From: Bacillus weihaiensis
GTDB lineage: Bacteria; Bacillota; Bacilli; Bacillales; Bacillaceae
Direction: 5' to 3'
DNA length: 64,000 nucleotides
NCBI RefSeq assembly: GCF_001889165.1
Contig: NZ_CP016020.1
Location: 4,244,501-4,308,500 of the forward strand
Translations under genes and position numbers: made by a program
Notes under the pieces: model-generated
Database searches by the model: none
Told to the model about the DNA's origin: nothing
The model's input: the letters and a program-made list of their open reading frames with translations, nothing else
Part shown: positions 19,346 to 27,663 of the stretch, piece by piece
Layout of the letters: every line of letters starts with the position of its first letter
Numbering within the stretch: the stretch's first letter is position 1

Positions 19346-19669
19346 ATTTTAATAGTTTTTGAGGTTTTTTAAGAGAAACTCCTTTTAAACCAAAAACGGT
19401 CGTTTTTGGAACTAAAATCGTTAGCTATAAAAAAACATCTTGAATTTCGCTTATCTTTTAAAACCAAAACTTATTGGTAAAAACAAAGTTCTATCAAAAC
19501 AATAACAACCATTTTTATGAAAGGCTCTTTTCGAAAAGATTGTTGCTCTTGAGTATGAGAAGGAATAATTTACTTTTTATGGTATTATATAAACGGATGC
19601 TTATTCAGTTAAAAGGGTTAATGTAACAAAAGATAACTTTTGATTTGAATATTCAATGGGGGTGTTTAA

Positions 19670-19971
19670 GTGAAAAGACCGTTAGGAGTTTCTTTGATAA
19701 GTTATTTCTATATATTTGGTGCGATAGTTTTATTATTTTACAGTTATTTTTTATAATGCAGATGCTAAATGGTCTATGGCTATTTTAGGTTGAAAAAATG
19801 GGGATTTTGGGTAATGATAGCCTATTAATTATCTTTGGTTTAACAAGCTCTTTGCTTATAACTAATCAATCATATCAGCCATATGTAGGTAATCTGATTT
19901 TTTCTTTTATTGTAGTAGCTTATACAATATATGTGAAGAATGCTTATTTCAAAACAGTTCTTCAACACTAG
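19670..19971 (+). pseudogene. Decayed small membrane-protein gene
   Basis: A GTG at 19670 after ATGGGGGTG opens KRPLGVSLISYFYIFGAIVL and stops at about 19755. The reading then continues in other frames as LKKWGFWVMIAY, then LLIIFGLTSSLLITNQ and YQPYVGNLIFSFIVVAYTIY, to a TAG at 19969. Joined, these resemble small multi-helix membrane proteins of Bacillus that begin KRPLGV (about 110-130 residues, function unknown). At least two frameshifts make it a pseudogene. It is part of the Tn3 cargo region. Confidence 0.55.
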
Positions 19972-20026
19972 AGAAAGCTATATATTCTTCCTTCAATCAA
20001 AGGGGCTTTAACGGAATAATAAATAG

Positions 20027-20056
20027 AGTCGTTCCATATAGGAATGGCTGTTTTTT
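20027..20056 (+). terminator. Terminator hairpin
   Basis: AGTCGTTCC/GGAATGGCT stem (with G-T pairs) around an ATATA loop, followed by six Ts, downstream of the membrane-protein relic. Confidence 0.6.
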
Positions 20057-20148
20057 ATACCTCACGTAGGAAATTGACGGTAATGCTATTTGAATTTTGG
20101 CAAGCACTGAGGAGCATTTGGTTTATCTGCTCTTTTTCAGCCAACTTC

Positions 20149-20390
20149 TTACTTTGCTGAAGGAAGCTGAACCAGTAAAGATAACTGTATATGATAAATA
20201 CCTTTTCTAACATAGACTTTTTTACTCACGTTGATTAATTCGTGCTGAAGACCTTTCATTTGGGTGAACTTTTTGTAATTTGTAGCTGTATCTGTGCATA
20301 ACAAAGCAGAGGTGTCGATATAACTCCCTAACATCTTATCCAATTCAATGGCTGTAACTCTTCCTTTACCTGCTATTTGGGAAAGAATTT
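20149..20390 (-). pseudogene. IS1595-like transposase fragment
   Basis: About 80 codons on the minus strand read QIAGKGRVTAIELDKMLG, then SYIDTSALLCTDTATNYKKF, then MKGLQHELINVSKK up to YHIQ. This matches the DDE-region style of IS1595/ISXO2-like transposases (cTDtatNYkkF includes a catalytic Asp). The N-terminus is cut off by a stop near 20391, and homology ends abruptly after YHIQ, so both ends are missing. No terminal repeats were found. It is a relic inside the Tn3 element. Confidence 0.55.
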
Positions 20391-20420
20391 AACCATTTTG
20401 TTTCAAATAACTAAATTAAA

Positions 20421-20460
20421 TGTAAAAACTCAAAAAAGTCATTAAACAACCTTTTTGAGT
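20421..20460 (-). terminator. Terminator for the 134-residue hypothetical gene
   Basis: ACTCAAAAAAG/CTTTTTGAGT stem just beyond the stop of the minus-strand gene, with a T-run on that strand. Confidence 0.7.
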
Positions 20461-20477
20461 CATAGTGTGGTAGAAAA

Positions 20478-20882
20478 TTATTTCTCAGATTCTATTATTT
20501 CATTAATAACACTGAATAAATCTCCTTCAAACTTTTCAAGATTCTTTTCAGTATAGGCAAAAATAAAAGAAGAACTTGATGTTGTTACAATAAAATTATT
20601 ACCTAATATTTCATTACTCACTCTATAATCAGCTTTTTCTAAATCAGCTTTATCAACTATATAGACATAAATATCATTCTCTTCTACCTCGTAAATTCTC
20701 TGTTCTTTAGCGATATCTAACAAATATTCATCTTCGATAGGTTTCGATGTATAAGTTATATTGTGTTTATTAAACAATTTCTCTAAATCTTCTAAAGTTT
20801 TATATTCGACTTGAAATAATCTTGTTGCAATAATGATAACGGATAATAAAATAATTAAGGCTATCACTAAAAAATTTTTCAA
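20478..20882 (-). CDS. Hypothetical membrane-anchored protein
   Basis: A 134-residue protein that I do not recognise. An N-terminal hydrophobic segment (about 4-24, FLVIALIILLSVIIIATRLF) could be an uncleaved anchor, followed by a mainly charged extracytoplasmic domain. It has a Lys/Glu/Asp-rich composition, a TTSSSSFIF stretch and a predicted helix at the end. The start at 20882 has AAAGGTGG upstream on its strand. It is transcribed leftward, opposite to the secreted-protein and protease genes at 21007 and 22004, with about 125 bp between. Its low GC resembles that of those two genes and supports shared transposon cargo. Function is unknown. Confidence 0.6.
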   Translation of the reverse strand: MKNFLVIALIILLSVIIIATRLFQVEYKTLEDLEKLFNKHNITYTSKPIEDEYLLDIAKEQRIYEVEENDIYVYIVDKADLEKADYRVSNEILGNNFIVTTSSSSFIFAYTEKNLEKFEGDLFSVINEIIESEK

Positions 20883-21006
20883 ATAATTACCACCTTTAAC
20901 GAATTTTTTACAATTAATAATTGTAAATTTTTGGTGTATTAGCTAAAATATACTAGACCCTAGAATGATAGTCAACTAGAACAAAAATATTTAGGAGGTT
21001 TATTTT

Positions 21007-21917
21007 TTGAAAATTCTTAAAAGGATTGTTGCTAGTCTGGTTGCTCTTGGTTTTGTTTTTGGTATTGGTTTTGTTTCTGTAAGTGCTGAAGAGGTTACCG
21101 CAAGTGGTGAAGATCCAAATTTTGCTAAGGTTAAAAAACAAGATGATGAATTAGATCCAATTATTAAAGAAGTGTATTCTAAGCACATAAAGGAAATTGG
21201 TGATGTTAAGAAAGCGGCTCTTGATGAACAAGGGGTTGACTCTGTTGAAAAGTTAGCTAAAATAACTAAACAGAATATTAAAGATTCTGAAAAGCAAATT
21301 AAAGACAAGATGCATAAGGAAATTGATAAGGTAATGAAAAAATATGGTTGGGAGCAAGTAGAAGATACATACTCTGATGATCAACAAATGACTACCAACA
21401 GTACTTCTGGAAATATTTCATTGACTAGAAGTTTGTATAAAAGCAGTGATGGATATTACACATATTACGGCTATTGGGATTGGACTGATGGCAAATGGGA
21501 CAGTTATCACGATATAGAAGATATATTAGCTGTTAGAAGTACAAAAGATATGACACAACGGGTATCTGCTTATATTTATAGTTGGGACAACTATGGATAT
21601 TCACGTCATGATCGAGTTGCTAGAAGAAGTTGGGAAGCTGACGGTGCTACCTTTAATGTACATGATTATTTAGGGTATGGGTGGGGGGATCTATGCCTAT
21701 GTATAATACAGATAATGGGTATGCAAAGTTTACGTTCAAGGCACCAACAGGGACTGAAATATATACGCACTTTGAACATAACTATGAAGCTTATTCATGG
21801 TATTCGAACGCTGTAATTGATGTTGTGAACCTATCAAATTCATCATTCAGTGTGTCGTACTCAAAGAAAAATTCTAGATGGGCTACAGTTGGAAACCCAT
21901 ATTATATCAGTAACTAA
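21007..21917 (+). pseudogene. Secreted protein gene with a -1 frameshift at a G6 run
   Basis: A TTG start at 21007 lies 7 bases after AGGAGG. The product begins with a signal peptide (about 1-27, ending VSVSAEE). A Lys/Asp-rich helical region (about 30-120) follows, then a Tyr/Trp-rich segment beginning about residue 135 (RSLYKSSDGYYTYYGYWDW). At a run of six Gs (21683-21688) the frame moves by -1. The C-terminal part then reads GGSMPMYNTDNGYAKFTF to PYYISN, ending TAA at 21915. Without a shift the protein ends at 21816 with an unrelated tail. The intact form would have about 302 residues. I do not recognise the family. Frameshift, sequencing error and phase variation are all possible. A subtilisin-like protease gene follows in the same direction. 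Confidence 0.6.
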
Positions 21918-21921
21918 GAAC

Positions 21922-21972
21922 AAAAAAGGATAGACTGAGGGATTTTTATAATCTACTCACCTATCCTTTTTT
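21922..21972 (+). terminator. Terminator after the secreted-protein gene
   Basis: AAAAAAGGATAG/CTATCCTTTTTT stem immediately after the stop in the second frame. Its position supports the TAA at 21915 as the real gene end. Confidence 0.75.
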
Positions 21973-22003
21973 ACTAATAGTTTAGAATTTTAGGAGAATA
22001 GAA

Positions 22004-23176
22004 ATGGGTATATACTTAAAAATTCTGAAGGGACAATTGTATATGAAAAATAAACTAGTAGTACTAGTAAGTATATTGATTCTGTTTATCTCTTTTATTG
22101 TACCAGAAGTAGGTAATGCTCAAACTAAGAAGTCTTATCTTATTGGTTTTAATAATAAGGTTAGTGAGTCCATTATTAATAAATATGGAGGGGATCTTGA
22201 TAAAACGTTTAGATTTATACCTGTTGTTTCTGCAAAACTATCAGATAGAGCCGTAGAAGCTTTATCTCATAATCCGAACATAACCTATATAGAAGAAAAT
22301 GCACAAGTAAAAATCATGGGACAAGAAGTTCCTTGGGGTTACACACATATAAATGCTGATGACGTTCAAGGACTTGGTGGAACTGGCTATGGGGTTAACA
22401 TAGGTGTTATGGATACAGGTATAGATAATTTTCATGAAGATCTTAATGTAGTCGGTGGAGAAACATTTGTTGATGGAACGTCAGATTATATGGATGATAA
22501 CGGGCACGGAACACATGTATCAGGAGTTATTTCAGCACTAAATAATAACCTTGGAGTGCTAGGGGTTGCTGCAGAAGCAAACCTCTATTCAATAAAGGTC
22601 TTAGATAATAATGGAAATGGTTATTATAGTGATGTGATTGAAGGTATTGAGTGGGCAATGATGAACCAAATAGATATCCTTAACATGAGTTTTGGTAATA
22701 GTAGTAGCTCTCTCGCTTTAGAAGAAGCAATAGATACAGCATATAATAATGGAATGCTGATTGTCGCTTCAGCAGGAAATAACGGATATAGTAAAAAGGG
22801 GAGTTTAACGTATCCAGCTAAATATAGTTCTGTTATATCTGTAGGGGCAGTTGATCAGTATGATAATAGAGCTAGTTTTTCAAGTGTTGGTAAGGAGCTG
22901 GAGTTGGTAGCCCCAGGAATTTATATAAATAGTACAGTGCCAGGGGGATATTCGATATTTGATGGTACGTCGATGGCAGCCCCATATGTAACTGGTGTTG
23001 CAACTTTATTGATGCAATTAATGCCTGAACTTACAAATATTGAAATAAGAAGAATATTAAATGATACAGCAAGACCTTTAGGTGAATCGTTTTCTTATGG
23101 AAATGGTTTAGTAGATGGTCAGAATGCTATTAATTTTACAAGTACAAATGCAAATAATACTAAAGCAAAAAAATAA
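22004..23176 (+). CDS. Subtilisin-like serine protease (S8), secreted
   Basis: A 390-residue secreted endopeptidase. Signal peptide about 14-40; an inhibitor I9-type propeptide about 43-105 (YLIGFNNKVSESIINKYGG to YIEENAQVK). The S8 catalytic domain follows with Asp137 (VMDTGID), His168 (NGHGTHVSG), oxyanion Asn259 (SAGNNG) and Ser323 (GTSMAAPYVTG). All catalytic residues are present, so it should be active. AGGAGAATAGAA precedes the ATG at 22004; an ATG at 22043 would start directly at the signal peptide but lacks a good ribosome-binding site. It lies within the Tn3 element after the frameshifted secreted protein, which is a possible substrate or partner by proximity only. Confidence 0.93.
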   Translation: MGIYLKILKGQLYMKNKLVVLVSILILFISFIVPEVGNAQTKKSYLIGFNNKVSESIINKYGGDLDKTFRFIPVVSAKLSDRAVEALSHNPNITYIEENAQVKIMGQEVPWGYTHINADDVQGLGGTGYGVNIGVMDTGIDNFHEDLNVVGGETFVDGTSDYMDDNGHGTHVSGVISALNNNLGVLGVAAEANLYSIKVLDNNGNGYYSDVIEGIEWAMMNQIDILNMSFGNSSSSLALEEAIDTAYNNGMLIVASAGNNGYSKKGSLTYPAKYSSVISVGAVDQYDNRASFSSVGKELELVAPGIYINSTVPGGYSIFDGTSMAAPYVTGVATLLMQLMPELTNIEIRRILNDTARPLGESFSYGNGLVDGQNAINFTSTNANNTKAKK

Positions 23177-23348
23177 CAAGGTGAATACTTTAGGGAATTA
23201 TAAATATTGGTACAGTTAAATAATGGGATAATAATAAAATCAACCGCTAGCCAGAATTTTTCTTCCACAACTCTTATTGGATAGGGATGAAGGGTTATTC
23301 GCTTTATCGAGGATATAAATTAAACAAGAAAACATATGAACTATGAGG

Positions 23349-23380
23349 GTTGTATTCCTTTGGGAAATACAACTTTTTTT
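23349..23380 (+). terminator. Terminator after the protease gene
   Basis: GTTGTATTCC/GGAAATACAAC stem with a short loop and seven Ts. Confidence 0.75.
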
Positions 23381-23566
23381 GTCCTGTTCATTTTTGGAAA
23401 GGAAATTATGGGTGTCCTACAATGAAAGCAATAGATAATAGGAGCATTCCTGTAATGAAGAAATTTGAGGTTTGAAACAAAAAGAGCCCTCTTGGTATCA
23501 TACGAGGTGTCCAAAGCTTCGAAGCAAAAATGGACCCTTAATTTAAGTAACCAAGGAGGACTCAAA

Positions 23567-24742
23567 ATGAATTATACACAAAATCAAAAAATCTCTCAAA
23601 TTACACCAACAACTCTTATAGTCGGCATTGACATTGCCAAAGACAAACACGTAGCTCGTGCTCAAGACGACCGTGGCATCGAATTCGGGAAACGCTTGAT
23701 CTTTGAAAATCGAATACATGGCTTTCAAAAGCTAGTAAATTGGGCAGAAACTCTTCGAAAAGAAAATAAAAAGAATCACGTCATTCTTTGCGTAGAACCA
23801 ACTGGTCACTACTGGTTTAGTCTAGCTTATTTTTTAGTAGCGAAAGGATACGATTTTGTCGTAGTAAACCCTATGCACGTTAAGAAAAGTAAGGAGCTTG
23901 ATGACAATTCCTCGACCAAAAATGATACAAAGGATGCCCGCGTGATTGGTCAGTTAATTAAGGATGGGCGATACTCTGTACCAAATCTCTTGGAAGGCAT
24001 TTATGCCGAATTAAGAGAAGGCGTCAAATTACGAGATCAGCTCATCAACCAACTGATGACCACGGAGGGGTATCCAAAACCATATTCAGCGGTATTTTCC
24101 GGAATTCTTTGATGTATTTGGAGACTGGGAAGGAAAAGCAGCTTTCTCTACGTTGCGACTGTTTCCATTTCTGTCTCAAATCAAGGAATTGTCACCAGAA
24201 GAGGTGCTGAAGAAGTGGAAACCATTTGTGCAACAAGGAGTGGGAATTAAGCGAGCGACAAAGCTAGTAGAAGCCGCGAAAAAGAGTATTGGGATTCAGA
24301 TTGGCATTCAGTTTTCCCAGCGTGAACTAGATTGTTTACTCGACCAATATGAGCTTTATAAGCAACAGTTAAAGCAGTTAGACAAGGAGTTAGAAACTCT
24401 TGTCGAGACTCTACCAGGAGCCAGACAAATGATGAATATAACAGGGCTAGGATCTACAACCGTCGCTCTGTTCTTCGCTGAAGTAGGGGATATTACGAAA
24501 TATCCCCCCAACAGTTAGTTAATTTATCTGTTCTATCACTACGAGAACACAGCTCTGGTAAGTTCAAAGACCAAACTCGGATTACCAAGAGAGGACGAAG
24601 TCGTTTACGACGAGCATTATATTTGGCGATACGTCCACTTGTTGCCCATAATCCAACGTTTAAAGCTTTGCATGAATACTATACAACACGATCTGAAAAA
24701 CCATTGAAAAAGCCAACAGTCACTCATTGCCTTGTGTTGTAA
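23567..24742 (+). pseudogene. IS110-family transposase, two frameshifts
   Basis: DEDD-type transposase of IS110/IS1111 elements. AAGGAGG precedes the ATG at 23567. The N-terminal DEDD domain shows GIDIAKDKHVA (Asp), CVEPTGHYW (Glu) and SSTKNDTKDARVIGQL (Asp pair). The frame breaks near 24060, continues as FFDVFGDWEGKAAFSTLRLF and the long helical region, then breaks again near 24508. The C-terminal Tnp_20 part (TRITKRGRSRLRRALY to a stop at 24740) is in a third frame. Original length was about 390 residues. IS110 elements lack conventional inverted repeats, so the ends cannot be set precisely; the element probably extends to about 23460 on the left and into 24750-25110 on the right. It is inserted inside the Tn3 element. 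Confidence 0.85.
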
Positions 24743-25207
24743 ATTACTACGCGTGATGTTTGTCATTGGCCAGAAATAGTGTGAGTTTGATGGTTCTAAA
24801 CTATTAAGAGGATTACCTCAAACCCAAGCATTACAGGCTGCATAAAGCCTTTAGGAATACACTCTAAATATCATTATATTTCTCATTAAAACACCAATAG
24901 TGCAGAGTTGGAGCTTATTTTATCCATTCGGGCATCAGACCCAGCATAGGAGCATTTCCAACCTCCACCTCATGGATACGCAGGACGAAGGAAAGTATGG
25001 ATACGATCCGGAGAGATATGGGAGGGTTAGCGACCGCGATTTGTGTGGAGATCTCCTAGCACGGTTATATACTTATTTTCCAAACTAATCCAGTTTGGAT
25101 TGATAGGATGGTCCCACTCCTGTAAATCATTTATAGAAATTCAAATGATATCCAGTAATCTTGGTGAGTCAACTATTTGGTAATTATGAAATATTGAGAA
25201 TACATGA
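24743..25207. other. Gene-free stretch after the IS110 relic
   Basis: Probably holds the 3' non-coding end of the IS110-family element. Small open frames here (for example 24900-25088) show no family resemblance and no ribosome-binding site. I see no terminator, repeat or RNA gene. Confidence 0.4.
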
Positions 25208-25498
25208 GTATTTGGAAGAAAAATTAACTTTATTGAGGGAGAGTTAAATTTTGAAGATGAAACAAAAACAACGTATACTGTAAATGGGTATGAAAATATG
25301 AAAGATGGACAAGAATACTTACTATTTTTAACCCCAGAACAAGATGGTCTTTTTGGGACAAGAGGTGTTACTTTCGGAAAAGTTCCTTTAAATACCGAGG
25401 AGCTAGAAGTATCTGAAGATCAAATAGAGTCTAGTCACACTCACACTGAAAAACTAAGAACCATTTTTAACGAGGGAAGAAAGAAATATGGTAAATAA
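25208..25498 (+). pseudogene. 5'-truncated hypothetical gene
   Basis: The frame is open without a start from 25208. It reads KINFIEGELNFEDETKTTY, then TVNGYENMKDGQEYLLFL and PEQDGLFGTRGVTFGKV, ending KKYGK at 25496. The ATG at 25298 has no good ribosome-binding site and lies within the conserved-looking stretch. It therefore appears to be the C-terminal half of a secreted or lipoprotein-like protein whose front was removed, likely by the IS110 insertion upstream. The family is unknown. A terminator follows. Confidence 0.5.
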
Positions 25499-25517
25499 AT
25501 ATTAACTATTGTTATAA

Positions 25518-25557
25518 GGGGTGTCGCAAAAATTTTTTCTTTGCGGCACCCTCTTTT
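25518..25557 (+). terminator. Terminator hairpin
   Basis: GGGTGTCGCAAA/TTTGCGGCACCC stem with a T-rich flank, serving the truncated gene at 25208. Confidence 0.8.
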
Positions 25558-25654
25558 AGTTAAATAAAAGATGACAAGATTTTAACATCCTCCAGAATAT
25601 AAACTACACTACTATCAAACAACAAGTTTAAAGGAATAGAGAAGGAAATTTGTT

Positions 25655-25684
25655 CTTAGCGTATAATATCTGCGTTTTGTCGGC
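25655..25684 (-). repeat. Tn3-family right terminal inverted repeat (truncated)
   Basis: Thirty bases match the inverted complement of 15627-15656 with two mismatches. The outer eight bases (GGGGTCCT equivalents) are replaced by sequence continuing from the IS1182 relic, so the tip was lost in a rearrangement. Confidence 0.8.
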
Positions 25685-26191
25685 CTAAACTTTTTTCGTA
25701 TTTTTCTGTCGCTTTTCTCCAAACAAATGTATATTGATTTGCATTTGCTTCTATCTTAGTCCCATCAACAAAATAGTGCTCCAGCTTTACCAATCCTTTT
25801 TCACGTAGTAACTCTACAATTGAAAAGAAGACTTGATAGATAATGTCTCTCATACGATCAGATCGAAACCGATTGATCGTTCGAAATCAGGAGTTTGACT
25901 ACCACTTAACCACATAAAGTAGATATTTTCGGTTAGTAACTTTTCTATCTGTCTTCCTAAGTAAACTTTTTGTGTATACACATAAATGATGACTTTAAGT
26001 AACATTTTTGGGTGATATAATGGTCGTCCACCACCTTTGTAGGGTTGAAATAACAATGTATCGTCTAGCTTTTCTACAGCTTCATGGACAATAGTTGATA
26101 AATGATTTTGAGGGATGAGAATTTCGAGGTCTAATGGAAGAACTAACTGATTCATGTTATAATTAACGAAAGAGATATGATCATATTTCAT
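25685..26191 (-). pseudogene. IS1182-family transposase, N-terminal fragment
   Basis: Minus-strand frames give the start of an IS1182 transposase: MNQLVLPLDLEILIPQNHL, then GRPLYHPKMLLKVIIYVY (DUF772 type), and after a frameshift near 25850 MRDIIYQVFFSIVELLREKG and HYFVDGTKIEANANQYTFVW, which contains a catalytic Asp. Homology stops at KSL, exactly where the right Tn3 repeat begins, so about two thirds of the transposase is missing. The upstream flank has AAAAATCGT and ACGATTTTTT as inverted ends (about 26191-26260). The junction shows that a transposon end and this IS were joined by deletion or insertion. Confidence 0.8.
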
Positions 26192-26388
26192 AAAAAATCG
26201 TTCCTTTCTTGGATAATTTGGTGTGGTAACTTAATTAGACAAAATAGGACGATTTTTTTGTTGTTTAATTATTCTTTAAAAAAGACTGTTTTCGTAGGGG
26301 TTTTGCTTCTATGAATAAAATTTTAGATCGATAGCGCAATGGAACGTCCCGGTTTTTACGTTAACTGAATTAAAAAGATAAAAGTATG

Positions 26389-26435
26389 AAAAAAGGCTAA
26401 CCCAAGGTCTAAAATCTAGACTTTTGGGTCAGCCT
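26389..26435 (-). terminator. Terminator after the YfiY-like gene
   Basis: Long stem (AGGCTGACCCAAAAGTCTAG with its partner, minus strand) followed by six Ts, about 60 bp beyond the stop at 26497. Confidence 0.85.
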
Positions 26436-26496
26436 CTTAAATCTAATGTAATCTCTGAATTGAAATCAATAATCCCAATCCGTTCCTTCATTATAA

Positions 26497-27474
26497 TTAC
26501 TCAGCAAAAATCTTTTCAATATCTTCTAACATTAAGTTTGCAGCTTTTACGCCACCAGCCGTGTTCCAGATGATGTCGCTTACTTTATGAGCGTTCCCTT
26601 CTTTAACAGCTGATAGGTTTTGCCAAAGTGGATCATTAATCCATTCTTCTTCAACAGCTGCAGAATCTGCATATGTAAAGTAGAATAGTTGATCTGCATC
26701 CATTTCAGGAATTAATTCCTTATCTACTTCTACAGCAAAGTTGCCCATTTTATTGTCTTCAGTGAATAATTTTTCTTGGTGTGCAGCACGTTTGAAGCCT
26801 AATTGTTCAAACACTACACCTGAGAACGAATCTGTGTAATAAATACGAGTTGGACGTGAGCTAAAACGTACAATAGAAATCTCTTGGTTCACTTTATCAC
26901 CAAGTGTTGTTTTTAATTCTTCTACTTTTTGATCATATTCAGCCATTACTTCTGCACCTTTATCAGATAGATTTAGTGCTTTTGCATATAACTCAAAGTT
27001 AATTTTCCAATCTCCTGCTAAATCATCTGAGAACACAGTAGGTGCAATACCTTTTAATTGATCATAAAGAGCCTCTTGACGAATTTTGTTACCAATAATT
27101 AAATCTGGTTTTAACTCGGCAATTTTTTCTACGTTTACTTCGATTTCATCACCAACAACCTCAACGCCTTCCATTTCAGCGCTAATGTGCTCGTACCAAG
27201 GATCTTGGTCCCAAGACATTACGGCTCCAACAGGTTTTACATCAAGTGCTAATAATGCTTCTGTTCCTTCATTCGTTAAGATAACAACACGTTCTGGAGT
27301 ATCTGGAATTTCAGTGCTACCCATAGCATGCTCAACAGTATAGCTAGTAGATTCTGCCTTTGGCTCTTCTTTTTCTTCCTTCGTTGACTCTTCACTTGTG
27401 TTACCACATGCTGCTAACACGAAAAGTGATAGGATGGTAAGGATTGAGAATACAGACCATAACTTTCTTTGCAT
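26497..27474 (-). CDS. yfiY: Ferric-siderophore binding lipoprotein, YfiY-like
   Basis: Receptor of 325 residues resembling B. subtilis YfiY, which binds hydroxamate siderophores of the schizokinen/arthrobactin type. The lipobox LFVLAAC places the lipid Cys at 23. A Lys/Glu-rich linker precedes the binding domain. Close matches to YfiY include RVVILTNEGTEALLALDVKP, KPDLIIGNKIRQE, NQEISIVRFSSRP and DIIWNTAGGVKAANLMLEDI. It is transcribed divergently from the permease and ATPase genes, with three Fur-like boxes in the spacer. Recognition of YfiY is strong; the exact ligand is inferred from that homologue. Confidence 0.9.
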   Translation of the reverse strand: MQRKLWSVFSILTILSLFVLAACGNTSEESTKEEKEEPKAESTSYTVEHAMGSTEIPDTPERVVILTNEGTEALLALDVKPVGAVMSWDQDPWYEHISAEMEGVEVVGDEIEVNVEKIAELKPDLIIGNKIRQEALYDQLKGIAPTVFSDDLAGDWKINFELYAKALNLSDKGAEVMAEYDQKVEELKTTLGDKVNQEISIVRFSSRPTRIYYTDSFSGVVFEQLGFKRAAHQEKLFTEDNKMGNFAVEVDKELIPEMDADQLFYFTYADSAAVEEEWINDPLWQNLSAVKEGNAHKVSDIIWNTAGGVKAANLMLEDIEKIFAE

Positions 27475-27510
27475 AGTAAAGCCCCCTAGTATTTTATTTT
27501 TAATTGCTTA

Positions 27511-27525
27511 TGATAATCATTATCA
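27511..27525. promoter_or_regulatory. Fur box 1 (perfect 7-1-7)
   Basis: TGATAATCATTATCA, an exact consensus match, 36 bp upstream of the yfiY-like start at 27474. Confidence 0.9.
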
Positions 27526-27532
27526 ACTGTAA

Positions 27533-27547
27533 TCACAATCATTATCA
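27533..27547. promoter_or_regulatory. Fur box 2 (half-perfect)
   Basis: TCACAATCATTATCA: the right half is exact and the left half matches 4 of 7. It lies 7 bases from box 1, so two Fur dimers could bind side by side. Confidence 0.55.
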
Positions 27548-27580
27548 TAATTTAGGAAGAAAATATTGTCAACACTAAAA

Positions 27581-27595
27581 TGAAAATAATTCTCA
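27581..27595. promoter_or_regulatory. Fur box 3 (near consensus)
   Basis: TGAAAATAATTCTCA, 12 of 14 consensus positions, about 70 bp before the rightward permease start at 27664. It would repress the yfiZ-yfhA-ATPase side. Confidence 0.7.
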
Positions 27596-27663
27596 ATGAT
27601 ATTGACTGACTTTTTAATATCTTCTACACTAGCTATATATGAAAAGTAGAAAGGTTTAACGAT

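Larger units (their letters stand above)
15619..25684. mobile_element. Decayed Tn3-family transposon with cargo
   Basis: The left end is a 38-bp sequence starting GGGGTCCTGCCGACAAAACG and ending GGTAAG (15619-15656), the form of Tn3-family terminal repeats. The right end at 25655-25684 is its inverted complement over 30 bp with two mismatches; the outermost 8 bp are lost. Inside are tnpA (broken), tnpR, a membrane-protein relic, an IS1595-like fragment, a 134-residue hypothetical protein, a frameshifted secreted protein, a subtilase, an IS110-family relic and a truncated gene. The element lies between two siderophore loci. With tnpA destroyed and one end damaged it should not transpose by itself. 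The 5-bp target duplication cannot be checked because the right tip is gone. Confidence 0.8.

Noticed and set aside
24900-25088. 62-codon frame after the IS110 relic
   Set aside because: No ribosome-binding site, odd composition and a position in the expected 3' non-coding part of the IS.
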